Shown here: positions 50,665 through 58,505 of the stretch, piece after piece
Position numbering within the stretch: position 1 is the first letter of the stretch
Layout of the letters: the number at the start of each line of letters is the position of its first letter
Origin: Microcella humidisoli
GTDB lineage: Bacteria > Actinomycetota > Actinomycetes > Actinomycetales > Microbacteriaceae
Assembly (NCBI RefSeq): GCF_024362325.1
Contig: NZ_CP101497.1
Coordinates: 1,736,001-1,800,000, forward strand
Direction: 5' to 3'
Length of the DNA stretch: 64,000 bases
Notes under the pieces: model-generated
What the model saw: only the letters and a program-made list of their open reading frames with translations
Databases searched by the model: none
What the model was told of the DNA's origin: nothing
Program-made: the position numbers and the translations under genes

Positions 50665-50859
50665 TCAGGCCCGGGTGATGAGGATCGCCTGCATGGGGCA
50701 GACGTCGGCCGCGGCCTCGAGGTCGGCGAGCATCTCGTCGGGGGCCTCGGCCACGTATTCGAGCTTGTCGTCGGCGTTGAGCTGGAACACCTCGGGGGCC
50801 TCGAACACGCACTGGCCGTAGTGCTGGCACTTGTCCATGTCGACGTCGATGCGAATCAT
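50665..50859 (-). CDS. [3Fe-4S] ferredoxin of P450 type
   Basis: 64 residues. Cluster cysteines C11 and C17 (CQHYGQC, with a non-Cys residue where 4Fe-4S proteins have the second ligand) and C54 (VCPMQAI). This is the single-cluster ferredoxin that serves bacterial class I P450s. Sits between the FAH-family gene and its reductase. Confidence 0.93.
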   Translation of the reverse strand: MIRIDVDMDKCQHYGQCVFEAPEVFQLNADDKLEYVAEAPDEMLADLEAAADVCPMQAILITRA

Positions 50860-50869
50860 GCGATGGTCC

Positions 50870-51742
50870 TTACTTCTCGAGGCGGGAGGGGTACAGATCG
50901 TTGGAGGGGGTGCGGATGCCGCGGAACTCCCAGTCGCCGCCGAGCGCGGTCGAGACGACCTCTTCGCTCGAGGTCGGCTGGGCGCCCACGTCGGTGCGGA
51001 TCGGCTCGGGCCCCTCGACGATGTGGTTCGTCAGGCGGCCGAGGCCATCGACCTCGACCTCCACGACATCGCCGGGCTGCACGGGCCGCGAGTTCGCGGG
51101 GGTTCCCGAGTAGATCATGTCGCCCGGCACGAGCGTGATGGTGCGCGCGAGGTCGGCCACGAGGTAGTGCATGTCCCACTCCATCGTGTCGGTCGAGTCC
51201 TCCTGCACGACGGCGCCGTTCACGAGGGTGCGGATCGTCTTGCCGCTGAAGTCCCAGTCGGTCACGAGGCCGGGCCCCACGGGCGCGAGCGTATCGCTGC
51301 CCTTGACGCGCAGCATCGAGCCCGCATCCGTGTCGCGGAAGTCGTGCAGCCCGTAGTCGTTGCCCACCGAGTAGCCGGCGATGTAGTCGCCCGCCTCGGC
51401 CGGCGAGACGTTGCGGCACGTGCGGCCGATGACGATGACGATCTCGCCCTCGTAGTTGAGCCACTGGCAGCCGGCCGGCCGCACGACAGCACCCTTGTGG
51501 CTGTTGAGCGCCGTGATCGGCTTGTGGAAGTAGGTCGGCGCGGGCGGCAGCTTCGTCATGAACTCATCGCTGCGGCTCGGGTAGTTCAAGTGCACGGCGA
51601 TGATCTTGGTCGGCTCGCTGGGCGGCAGGTGCACCGCCTCGTCGACGCCGACCGTGCGGCCGTCGGATGCTCTCAGCTCGTCGCCGTGCCGCACCACCTG
51701 CACGGGGAAACCGTCGAGCAGGATGCGCCGGTACTCGGTCAT
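50870..51742 (-). CDS. Fumarylacetoacetate hydrolase (FAH) family enzyme
   Basis: 290 residues from the ATG at 51742 (overlaps the upstream gene by 4 nt); a longer frame is not real. FAH fold: NYEGEIVIVIG (two acidic metal ligands), GYSVGNDYGLHDF (Asp ligand), MIYSGTPANS near the C-terminus. In meta-cleavage routes such as homoprotocatechuate (HpaG) this family isomerises/decarboxylates the oxidised ring-cleavage product, which fits its neighbours. Hydrolase activity on a diketone is the alternative. Confidence 0.88.
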   Translation of the reverse strand: MTEYRRILLDGFPVQVVRHGDELRASDGRTVGVDEAVHLPPSEPTKIIAVHLNYPSRSDEFMTKLPPAPTYFHKPITALNSHKGAVVRPAGCQWLNYEGEIVIVIGRTCRNVSPAEAGDYIAGYSVGNDYGLHDFRDTDAGSMLRVKGSDTLAPVGPGLVTDWDFSGKTIRTLVNGAVVQEDSTDTMEWDMHYLVADLARTITLVPGDMIYSGTPANSRPVQPGDVVEVEVDGLGRLTNHIVEGPEPIRTDVGAQPTSSEEVVSTALGGDWEFRGIRTPSNDLYPSRLEK

Positions 51743-52689
51743 GCGACGCTCCCACGGGTGGCGGCGACGTCGCCGGTCGGGTCTTCGCGCGAGAGGGTGA
51801 CGTCTTTCGGCAGCGGGAATCCGCCCTCGGGCTCGGGGAAGTAGATGTGCACCTGGCCCGTGCCGATCGAGTTCTCGTACTCCGAGTACATGACGCCTTT
51901 CGCGGTGTTGGCCTCTTCGCCCGTCGCGCCCGCCATCTGCAGCCAGTGGCTGAAGTTGGCCTCGGGCTTGAACTGCTTGAACTCGGGCATCGTCTCGAGA
52001 ATGCGCTTGTGGTCGCCCTGCTTCATCCACTCGATGCGCTCGAGGTCGGCCTGCAGGGCGCCCTCGCTGTAGATGTGCGAGGGGTCGCTCGCCTCGTGCT
52101 TGCGCAGGTCGCGCAGCTTGTAGAACGTGTGTGAGAGAGCGCCCGAGGCGAGCAGCAGCACCTTGCGGTCGCTGTCGCGAATGGCCTCGCCGAGCGCGCG
52201 ACCCGCGCGCAAGAAGTCGTCGGTCTGCGCGGTCTGGCAGACCGAGAGGCTCACCCAGCGCTTGTCGAGACCGCGGCCGAGGTAGTGCCACAGGTTGACC
52301 GTGGCGTAGAAGATCGGCAGATGCGGGTCGCTGATGGGCGTGACCCAGGTGCCGTTCTTCTCGTCGTAGTCGGCGACCGCGTTCGCGAGCTCGGGGTCGC
52401 CCTTGAAGGCGTAGGGGATCTGCGACATGCCGCGCGGCAGCTCTTCACTCGTGAAGAGCCCCGAGCGCTCTGCCTGAGCTGAGATGACGAACTCGACCGT
52501 GGTGGCCCAGTGCGAGTCGAGCACGACGACGGTGTCGTAGTCGAGCACTTCCATAACTTCGGAGCGGAAGCGCTTCAGGCCCGGAACAAGGCTGATCTCC
52601 TTGCCTCCGTTGAGGTCGTACCGCACGTCCTGCGGCAGCATGATGGTGGGCACGTGCGCGAGCATCGCGGCGCCGACGACCTTTCCCAT
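51739..52689 (-). CDS. LigB-type (class III) extradiol ring-cleavage dioxygenase
   Basis: 316 residues. LigB-family catalytic subunit, HpaD/MhpB-like: His in MLAHVPTIM (H12), DSHWAT (H60) and the ASGALSHTF segment supply iron ligands and the acid/base His. Expected to open a catechol-type ring next to a hydroxyl using O2 and Fe(II). Starts 3 nt after the aldehyde dehydrogenase gene. The true substrate is unknown; 3,4-dihydroxyphenylacetate-like catechols are the best guess from the gene set. Confidence 0.88.
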   Translation of the reverse strand: MGKVVGAAMLAHVPTIMLPQDVRYDLNGGKEISLVPGLKRFRSEVMEVLDYDTVVVLDSHWATTVEFVISAQAERSGLFTSEELPRGMSQIPYAFKGDPELANAVADYDEKNGTWVTPISDPHLPIFYATVNLWHYLGRGLDKRWVSLSVCQTAQTDDFLRAGRALGEAIRDSDRKVLLLASGALSHTFYKLRDLRKHEASDPSHIYSEGALQADLERIEWMKQGDHKRILETMPEFKQFKPEANFSHWLQMAGATGEEANTAKGVMYSEYENSIGTGQVHIYFPEPEGGFPLPKDVTLSREDPTGDVAATRGSVA

Positions 52690-52692
52690 GAG

Positions 52693-54156
52693 TTACTCCT
52701 TCCACCCAGAGGGTGCGTAGACGGTGTTCTTGACGTCGGCGTAGAAGTCGAACGACCACACGCCGCCTTCACGGCCGATGCCGCTCTTCTTGCTGCCGCC
52801 GAAGGGCGCGGCCAGATCGCGAACGAAGAAGCAGTTGACCCAGATGGTGCCGGCGACGAGGTTCTTCGTCAGGCGCTCGGCGCGGTCGCGGTCGCCGCAC
52901 ACGACGACGGCGGCGAGCCCATACTCGGTCGCATTGGCGAGCTGCACGGCCTCCTCATCGGTCGAGAACGTCTGCATCGCGAGCACGGGGCCGAACACCT
53001 CCGCAGTCAGGATCTCGCTGCCGGGGGTCGCCCCCGTGATGAGCGTGGGCCGGTAGTAGAGGCCGCCCAAGTCGTTGTTGGGGCCGCCACCGAAGGCGAC
53101 CTGCGCGCCCGCGGCCTGCGCGCGCTCGACGAAGCCGGCCACGCGGTCGAGGTGCACGCGGTGGATCTGCGGGCCGATCTGGGTGGCCTCGTCGCGCGGG
53201 TCGCCCTGAACGATCTGGGCCGCTTTCGCCGCGAAGCGCTCAGCGAACTCGTCGGCGATGCTCTCGTGCACGAGCAGCCGCGTGCCCGAGAGGCACACCT
53301 GCCCGGCGTTGTCGTACTGCTCGACGGCGATCTCGACCGCGAGGTCGAGGTCGGCGTCGTCGGTGATGATGAGCGGGCTCTTGCCGCCGAGCTCGAAGCT
53401 CACAGGCGTGAGGTTCTCGGCCGCGGCGCGCGCGATGGCCTTCGCCGTCGGCACCGAGCCGGTGAAGGCGATGCGGGCGATTCCGGGATGCGCGACGAGG
53501 GCCGCGCCCACCTCGGCGCCGTAGCCCTGCACGACGTTGAAGACTCCGGCGGGCATCCCCGCCTGCTCGCACAGGTCGGCGAAGACGCTCGCCGTGAGCG
53601 GCGTCCATTCCGCAGGCTTGAGCACGACGGTGTCGCCCGCGGCGAGGGCCGGGCCGATGCGCCACGTGGCGAGCATGAGCGGAGCGTTCCAGGGCGTGAT
53701 GATCGCGGCGACGCCCGACGGATCCCAGCTGACCACGTTGTCGTGCCCGCGGGTCTGCCAGACGGGGTGCGACAGCTCGTTGAGAGCCCAGTCGGCGAAG
53801 AACCGGATGTTCATGGCGACGCGCGGCATGACGCCCCGCCGGTGGCTGCGCAGCAGCGAGCCGTTGTCGAGGGTCTCGAGCTGCGAGAGCGCTTCGACGT
53901 TCGCCTCGATCAGGTCGGCGAGGCGGTGCAGGATCTCGCCGCGGCCGGTGGGCCCGAGGTCGCGCCAGCCCGGGAACGCGGTGCGCGCGGCCTGCACGGC
54001 GGCATCGGCCTCGGCGGCCCCGCCACGGGCGATATGCGCGAGCACGGTGCCGTCGATGGGCGAGATGCTCTCGAAGGTCTCGGCCGAGGCGACGCGCTGC
54101 CCGCCGATGGAGTGCCGCGTGTCGACGGTCAGTCCGGCCAGCTCAACCTGATGCAC
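52693..54156 (-). CDS. Aldehyde dehydrogenase (muconate-semialdehyde type)
   Basis: 487 residues. NAD-dependent ALDH: catalytic Cys288 in NAGQVCLSG, general-base Glu in FELGGKSP, ITPWNAPLMLATW and VVLKPAEWTP, FTGSVPTAKAI cofactor loop. Closest in pattern to HpaE-like 2-hydroxymuconic semialdehyde dehydrogenases, and it precedes the ring-cleavage dioxygenase in one operon. First gene of the minus operon; operator site A lies 27-42 nt upstream. Confidence 0.93.
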   Translation of the reverse strand: MHQVELAGLTVDTRHSIGGQRVASAETFESISPIDGTVLAHIARGGAAEADAAVQAARTAFPGWRDLGPTGRGEILHRLADLIEANVEALSQLETLDNGSLLRSHRRGVMPRVAMNIRFFADWALNELSHPVWQTRGHDNVVSWDPSGVAAIITPWNAPLMLATWRIGPALAAGDTVVLKPAEWTPLTASVFADLCEQAGMPAGVFNVVQGYGAEVGAALVAHPGIARIAFTGSVPTAKAIARAAAENLTPVSFELGGKSPLIITDDADLDLAVEIAVEQYDNAGQVCLSGTRLLVHESIADEFAERFAAKAAQIVQGDPRDEATQIGPQIHRVHLDRVAGFVERAQAAGAQVAFGGGPNNDLGGLYYRPTLITGATPGSEILTAEVFGPVLAMQTFSTDEEAVQLANATEYGLAAVVVCGDRDRAERLTKNLVAGTIWVNCFFVRDLAAPFGGSKKSGIGREGGVWSFDFYADVKNTVYAPSGWKE

Positions 54157-54182
54157 GCGGTTGCTCCCTTGCGATCGCTATT

Positions 54183-54198
54183 CGTTCGGATACGAACG
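54183..54198. promoter_or_regulatory. Island operator, site A (aldehyde dehydrogenase operon)
   Basis: CGTTCGGATACGAACG: 6-bp inverted arms around GATA. Lies upstream of the minus operon, near a TAGCGA -10-like element (minus strand). Confidence 0.75.
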
Positions 54199-54246
54199 TT
54201 TGGCAGGAGTCTAGCCGAGGAGGACCGTCGCGCAAGAGGGGATGCC

Positions 54247-54747
54247 TTACCGCTGCCCCTCCGTCACCTGGGTGATCGCGCGCAGCATGTCGGCGAGTTC
54301 GCTTCGCCGGGCGGGGTCGAGGCTCGAGGTGATCGTGCGCTCGTGGTCGTTGAAGGTCGGGAAGAGCGTGGACATGAGCTCGCGGCCCGCGGGCGTCATC
54401 GACACGTTGACGAGCCGGCCGTCTTTGTCGCTGCGCTCGCGCAGCAGATAGCCCTTCGACTCGAGGGTTCCGAGCACCCCCGTGAGGGTCGCCTTCGAGA
54501 ACCCGCCCTCCTCGGCGATCTGCCGGGTTTCGATGGGCTCCCAGATCCAGGTGACCCAGAGCACGACGAACGCTGTCCACGACAGGCCCGTCGCGGCGAG
54601 CACGCTGCGCTCGAGGTAGTTGCGGGTGGCGTTGGCGGCGCGGAAGAGGTTCGAGACCACGGCCATCGCCTCGAAGTCGAGGGGCAGGGTGCCGAGCTTG
54701 CCGGCGACGCGCTCTTCGGTCTCGGCCAGGGTGTGCGGACTCGGCAT
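54247..54747 (-). CDS. MarR-family transcriptional regulator
   Basis: 166 residues, GAGAGGG ribosome site. Winged helix: WTAFVVLWVTWIWEPIETRQ, recognition region EEGGFSKATLTGVLGTLESKGYL (about residues 80-102), wing RERSDKDGRLVNVSMT. Placed between the two outward-facing arms of the island and the best candidate to bind the five shared operators. HpaR-type MarR repressors control homoprotocatechuate genes elsewhere, which fits. Confidence 0.93.
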   Translation of the reverse strand: MPSPHTLAETEERVAGKLGTLPLDFEAMAVVSNLFRAANATRNYLERSVLAATGLSWTAFVVLWVTWIWEPIETRQIAEEGGFSKATLTGVLGTLESKGYLLRERSDKDGRLVNVSMTPAGRELMSTLFPTFNDHERTITSSLDPARRSELADMLRAITQVTEGQR

Positions 54748-54837
54748 GGTTCCCTCTCTTGCGCGCGGTTCGCGCGACCTCCATCCTCACTCATTCGCAT
54801 CGAAACCACCTTGAGGCTCGACTCGCGCGCCGAAGTT

Positions 54838-54853
54838 CGTTAGCATCCGAACA
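54838..54853. promoter_or_regulatory. Island operator, site B (P450)
   Basis: CGTTAGCATCCGAACA; overlaps the probable -10 (TAGCAT, 54841-54846) of the P450 gene, 28 nt before its ATG. Confidence 0.7.
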
Positions 54854-54881
54854 AATCGCTTCCCATGAGAGCAGGAGCACC

Positions 54882-56123
54882 ATGTCGACGACGACAGACC
54901 TCACCCTCGCTGACCTCGATCTCTTCGCGGGCGGCGCCCCGTGGGGCGTCTTCGACGAGCTGCGAGCCACGCCCGGCCTGCACTACTCGACCGAAGAGGC
55001 GCCCAACAGCGGCTTCTGGTCGGCGACGCGGTACCACGACATCGTGCGCATCCTGCGCGACACCGAGACGTTCACGTCGACCAAGTTCACCAACCTCGAA
55101 GAGGTCGACCCGGCCATGCAAGACCAGCGCCGGTCGCTGCTCGAGACCGACGGTCTGCGCCACCGCGCGCTGCGCCGCATGCTGCAGGGCGAGTTCACGC
55201 CCCAGGCCGTCGCCAAGTACGAGACCTTCCTGCGCGGCATCACCGCGAAGACGTTGGATGCTGCGCTCGCGAAGAAGGAGTTCGACTTCGTCGAGGAGGT
55301 CAGCGCCGACTTCCCGATCCGCGTGCTCGCGCGACTGCTGGGCGTGCCCGACAGTGACACGGGCCAGCTCATCGAGTGGGGCAACCGCATGGTCGGCAAC
55401 ACCGACCCGGAGCACGCCGATGTGCTCATCGGCTCGGCCGACAGCGACGAGTACAAGCACGTGCCGTTCCGCTCGCCCGCCGCGATCGAGGTCTACGAGT
55501 ACGGCAAGCACCTCGCGGCTGAGCGCCGAGGCAAGGGCGGCACCGACCTCATCACGCTGCTCGCCGACGGTGTGCCGAGTGACGGGCAGCCGCTCAGCGA
55601 GCACGAGTTCAACACCAACTTCCTGCTGCTCGTCGTCGCCGGCAATGAGACGACCCGGCACACGATCACGCACTCGATGAAGAACCTGCTCGACAACCCG
55701 TCGCAGCTCGAGATCCTGCGCAACGACCCCTCGCTCATCCCGTGGGCGGTCGAGGAGTTCCTGCGCTACGCCTCGCCGGTCTACCACTTCCGCCGTACGG
55801 CCACGAAGGATGTCGAGTTCTCCGACACGCAGATCAGCGAGGGCGAGAAGGTCGTCGTGTGGTTCGCCTCGGGCAACCGCGACTCGGCCATCTTCGACGA
55901 CCCGTACCGCTTCGACGTGACGCGCAACCCCAACGAGCACATGTCGTTCGGCCGCGGCGGCCCGCACATGTGCCTCGGCAACGCGCTCGCCCGCATCGAG
56001 CTGCGCATCATGTTCGAAGACCTGCTGACGCGCGACGTCACGCTCGAGCGCGCAGGCGACCTCGACTACCTGCGCAGCAACTTCGTGCACGGCATCAAGC
56101 GCATGCCGGTGCGCGTGGCCTAG
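54882..56123 (+). CDS. Cytochrome P450 (class I bacterial)
   Basis: 413 residues from the ATG at 54882 with GCAGGAG at 54871-54877; the longer frame includes the promoter. Heme ligand Cys364 in FGRGGPHMCLGN; I-helix VVAGNETTRHTI; K-helix EEFLRYASP (ExxR); the FASGNRDSAIFDDP segment. Soluble monooxygenase needing the ferredoxin and reductase of the neighbouring operon. Family number not assigned; the sequence resembles steroid/terpenoid/amine-oxidising soluble P450s. In mycobacteria, P450-ferredoxin operons next to glutamine synthetase-like genes act on cyclic amines, a useful analogy. Confidence 0.95.
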   Translation: MSTTTDLTLADLDLFAGGAPWGVFDELRATPGLHYSTEEAPNSGFWSATRYHDIVRILRDTETFTSTKFTNLEEVDPAMQDQRRSLLETDGLRHRALRRMLQGEFTPQAVAKYETFLRGITAKTLDAALAKKEFDFVEEVSADFPIRVLARLLGVPDSDTGQLIEWGNRMVGNTDPEHADVLIGSADSDEYKHVPFRSPAAIEVYEYGKHLAAERRGKGGTDLITLLADGVPSDGQPLSEHEFNTNFLLLVVAGNETTRHTITHSMKNLLDNPSQLEILRNDPSLIPWAVEEFLRYASPVYHFRRTATKDVEFSDTQISEGEKVVVWFASGNRDSAIFDDPYRFDVTRNPNEHMSFGRGGPHMCLGNALARIELRIMFEDLLTRDVTLERAGDLDYLRSNFVHGIKRMPVRVA

Positions 56124-56159
56124 CGGCGAGGGCCGCGGCTGCGGTTACGACGGCCGTCG

Positions 56160-56211
56160 ATCGGTCCCGTATTTCCGGCGGATGCGATCGCTGAGCCAAT
56201 TCGGGACCGAT
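56160..56211. terminator. Long inverted repeat between convergent P450 and amidotransferase genes
   Basis: ATCGGTCCCG (56160-56169) and CGGGACCGAT (56202-56211), 10 perfect pairs, with ATT/AAT pairing again just inside and a ~24-nt apex. Probable bidirectional terminator, possibly a protein site. Confidence 0.5.
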
Positions 56212-56242
56212 GGAGGCCCGCACCGACGTGATGGTCGGTCGG

Positions 56243-56959
56243 CTACGCGCGGGGGAGCAGCCCCGCGACGTCGGTGAGGAACGCGTCGACGAGCGCGAAG
56301 GTGCGCTCGCGCGCGGCGGCTTCAACCGCGCGCGTCTGCGCGAGCATGATCGCGGGGTCGTCGCCGTTCTCCTGAACCTTGGATGCTCCGCCCCAGTCGA
56401 GCCACCCCTGCAGCCCTGCGGCATCGAGCTCGGGGTGGAACTGCACGGCGAGCGACCGCCCCACGACGAAGGCCTGCGAGGCCGCGGGCGTGCGCGCGAT
56501 CTCGACGGCGCCGGGTGGCACGGTCCAGCGGTCGTAGTGGAACTGGAACCACGGCCCCTCGCCGACGAGGGTCGGGTCGTCGCTCCACACCGAGGTCCAG
56601 CCGATCTCCCCGCGGGGGGCGGGCGCCACCGAGCCGCCGAGGGCGCGGGCGAGCAACTGGCCGCCGAAGCAGATGCCCAGCACGGGCATCCCGGAATCGA
56701 CGGCGGCGCGCAGCCACGCGATCTCGGGGAGGAGCCAGCGGCCGATGCAGGCGTCGTCCCACGCGCCCCAGGGGGCGCCGAGCGGTACGAGCACGTCGTA
56801 GTCGGCGACGGCGGGGAATGCGGTCTCGATGTTGGGCGCTGCGAAGTCGCTCTCCGCGACGACGAGATGCGTGTCGATGGCGAATCCGTGGTGCGCGAAG
56901 CGCTCGCCGACCGGGCCCAGCGGGCTCACGTGATCGTGCTGGATGAACAGAACGCGCAT
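56243..56959 (-). CDS. Class I glutamine amidotransferase-like hydrolase
   Basis: 238 residues; GGGGAGG ribosome site. Triad Cys97 (LGICFGGQLLA), His175 and Glu177 (VQFHPEL). Free-standing, with no synthase partner, so it more likely hydrolyses a gamma-glutamyl amide than delivers ammonia. Divergent from the glutamine-synthetase-like gene with one operator between them. AtdA2 of aniline degradation is a comparable class I amidotransferase-like partner of a GS-like enzyme. Confidence 0.9.
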   Translation of the reverse strand: MRVLFIQHDHVSPLGPVGERFAHHGFAIDTHLVVAESDFAAPNIETAFPAVADYDVLVPLGAPWGAWDDACIGRWLLPEIAWLRAAVDSGMPVLGICFGGQLLARALGGSVAPAPRGEIGWTSVWSDDPTLVGEGPWFQFHYDRWTVPPGAVEIARTPAASQAFVVGRSLAVQFHPELDAAGLQGWLDWGGASKVQENGDDPAIMLAQTRAVEAAARERTFALVDAFLTDVAGLLPRA

Positions 56960-56985
56960 CAGACCTCCCCATCGAGTCGGTGGGT

Positions 56986-56995
56986 AGTCTACTAT
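56986..56995. promoter_or_regulatory. Overlapping divergent -10 elements
   Basis: TAGACT on the minus strand (56986-56991, towards the amidotransferase) overlaps TACTAT on the plus strand (56990-56995, towards the GS-like gene). Operator C begins 2 nt further right, so one bound repressor could block both. Confidence 0.5.
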
Positions 56996-56997
56996 CT

Positions 56998-57013
56998 CGT
57001 TTGAGTCCGAACG
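56998..57013. promoter_or_regulatory. Island operator, site C (amidotransferase/GS-like divergent promoter)
   Basis: CGTTTGAGTCCGAACG. A second inverted repeat CGAACG-N5-CGTTCG (57008-57024) overlaps its right half, which could allow a second dimer. Confidence 0.7.
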
Positions 57014-57054
57014 ATTTTCGTTCGAGCCGCCCGAGTGCCACGAAGGAGTCGCAC

Positions 57055-58404
57055 ATGAGCCACAGCCTGTCCGCCCTGCAGAGCGAGCTGCTCTCGGCCA
57101 AGATCGACGTGCTGCGCGTCATCTACGCCGACATCATCGGCACCGTGCGGTCGAAAGACCTGCTCGTGAGCGAGCTCGACAAGATCAGCCACGGCGGGCC
57201 GGCGTTCTGCCGGGGCGTGTGGGTGACGACGACGCAGGGCGGTGTGCTCGACGGTGCTGACGTGCTCAGCAACGGGCTCGAAGACTTCATCAGCCAGATC
57301 GTTCCGGGCAGCTGGCGCGCCCTGCCGTGGGAGCCCGGCGTGGCCTTCGTCGTCGCCGGCGCGAACAACCCCGACGGCACGCCGAGCCCGCTCTCGCCGC
57401 GCGTGCTGCTCGAGCGCATCGTCGGCGAGTACGCGAAGCTCGGCCTCACGCCGCTCGTCGGCCCCGAACTCGAGTTCTACATCGCCGACCGCAACCCCGA
57501 GGGCGGCTTCACGCGCGCCCTTACGCAGCCCGGCCGCGTGTACACGAGCGGTGCGACGGTCGACCCCAAGGGCACCTTCCTGCACCTGCTGCGCATGCTC
57601 GACCAGCTGCGCATCGGCGTATTCGCCGGCAACCACGAGTTCAGCCCCAGCCAGTACGAGATCAACATCTGGCACGGCGAGGCGCTCGACGCGTGCGACC
57701 GCGCGTTCATGCTCAAGGCGGGTGTGAAAGACGTCATCGCGCGCGTCGGCCAGGCGGCCACCTTCGCGGGCAAGCCGTGGAGCGACGAGGGCGGCAGCGG
57801 CTTCCACTTGCACATGTCGCTCGTCGACGCGCAGGGCGAGAACCTCATGCACGAGGGCGATGGCCTCAGCCCGCTCGCGCAGCACATGATCGCGGGCATC
57901 GTCGAGCACGCCGCGGCGCTCACCGCGTTCTGCAACCCCACGATCAACGCCTTCAAGCGCCTCGGCCCCGACACCCTCGCGCCCTACCGCGCCAACTGGG
58001 GCTACGACAACCGCAGCGCCATGCTGCGCGTGCCGCCGGAGCGCGGCGGCGGAACCCGCCTCGAGATGCGCTTGGGCGACGGCGCCGCCAACGCGTACCT
58101 CATGACCGCGGCCCTGCTCGCGGCTGGCCTCGACGGCATCCGCCGCGAGCTGGCCGCCCCGCCGGCCGCCGTCGGCTACAGCTACGAAGACGAGTCGCAG
58201 GCGATCCTGCCGATGACCCTGGGCGATGCTCTGGATGCTCTGCGCGCCGACAGCGCCCTCATCGAGATGCTCGGCGGCGAGCTGGTCGACGTCTTCGAAG
58301 TCATGAAGCGCGACGAGATCGAGCGCTACACCGCCGACGTGCCCGACCCGTCGACGCGCGACGTGACCGCGTGGGAGGTGCGGGAGTACTTCCTGGACCT
58401 GTAG
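57055..58404 (+). CDS. Glutamine synthetase-like gamma-glutamyl ligase
   Basis: 449 residues from the ATG at 57055 (GAAGGAG at 57042-57048). GS-I fold: metal Glu in GPELEF (138, 140), EFSPSQYEIN (E195, E202), His253 in GSGFHLHMS, NPTINAFKRL, YRANWGYDNRSAMLR and RLEMRLGDGAANAY. It lacks the adenylylation Tyr loop of housekeeping GlnA. Context (permease, two gamma-glutamyl hydrolases, P450) suggests it links glutamate to an amine, as PuuA, IpuC or AtdA1 do. Its stop codon sits in a perfect 12-bp hairpin and a strong terminator follows. Confidence 0.9.
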   Translation: MSHSLSALQSELLSAKIDVLRVIYADIIGTVRSKDLLVSELDKISHGGPAFCRGVWVTTTQGGVLDGADVLSNGLEDFISQIVPGSWRALPWEPGVAFVVAGANNPDGTPSPLSPRVLLERIVGEYAKLGLTPLVGPELEFYIADRNPEGGFTRALTQPGRVYTSGATVDPKGTFLHLLRMLDQLRIGVFAGNHEFSPSQYEINIWHGEALDACDRAFMLKAGVKDVIARVGQAATFAGKPWSDEGGSGFHLHMSLVDAQGENLMHEGDGLSPLAQHMIAGIVEHAAALTAFCNPTINAFKRLGPDTLAPYRANWGYDNRSAMLRVPPERGGGTRLEMRLGDGAANAYLMTAALLAAGLDGIRRELAAPPAAVGYSYEDESQAILPMTLGDALDALRADSALIEMLGGELVDVFEVMKRDEIERYTADVPDPSTRDVTAWEVREYFLDL

Positions 58405-58415
58405 GTCCAGGAAGT
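58388..58415 (+). other. Perfect 12-bp hairpin across the GS-like stop codon
   Basis: ACTTCCTGGACC (58388-58399), loop TGTA, GGTCCAGGAAGT (58404-58415). The TAG stop is at 58402-58404, at the loop. Confidence 0.8.
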
Positions 58416-58452
58416 CAGCAAACACAGATTCTTGGATCTCGCAGGAATCAGA

Positions 58453-58491
58453 CGAGAAGGGCCCGGGAGCAACGCTCCTGGGCCTTTCTCG
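58453..58491. terminator. Strong bidirectional terminator
   Basis: 18-base arms (58453-58470 and 58474-58491), paired throughout with two G-T type mismatches, AAC loop; A-rich on one side and TTTCTCGTT on the other. Lies between the convergent GS-like and acetoacetate-decarboxylase-like genes. Confidence 0.85.
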
Positions 58492-58505
58492 TTCCCACTC
58501 TTGAT

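Noticed and set aside
50870-52291. Longer start for the FAH-family gene
   Set aside because: The extension lies antisense in phase over the dioxygenase gene; the ATG at 51742 overlaps its stop by 4 nt as expected for an operon.
57055-58404. Housekeeping glutamine synthetase (glnA)
   Set aside because: No adenylylation loop, and the gene sits in an amine-type catabolic regulon with gamma-glutamyl hydrolases.
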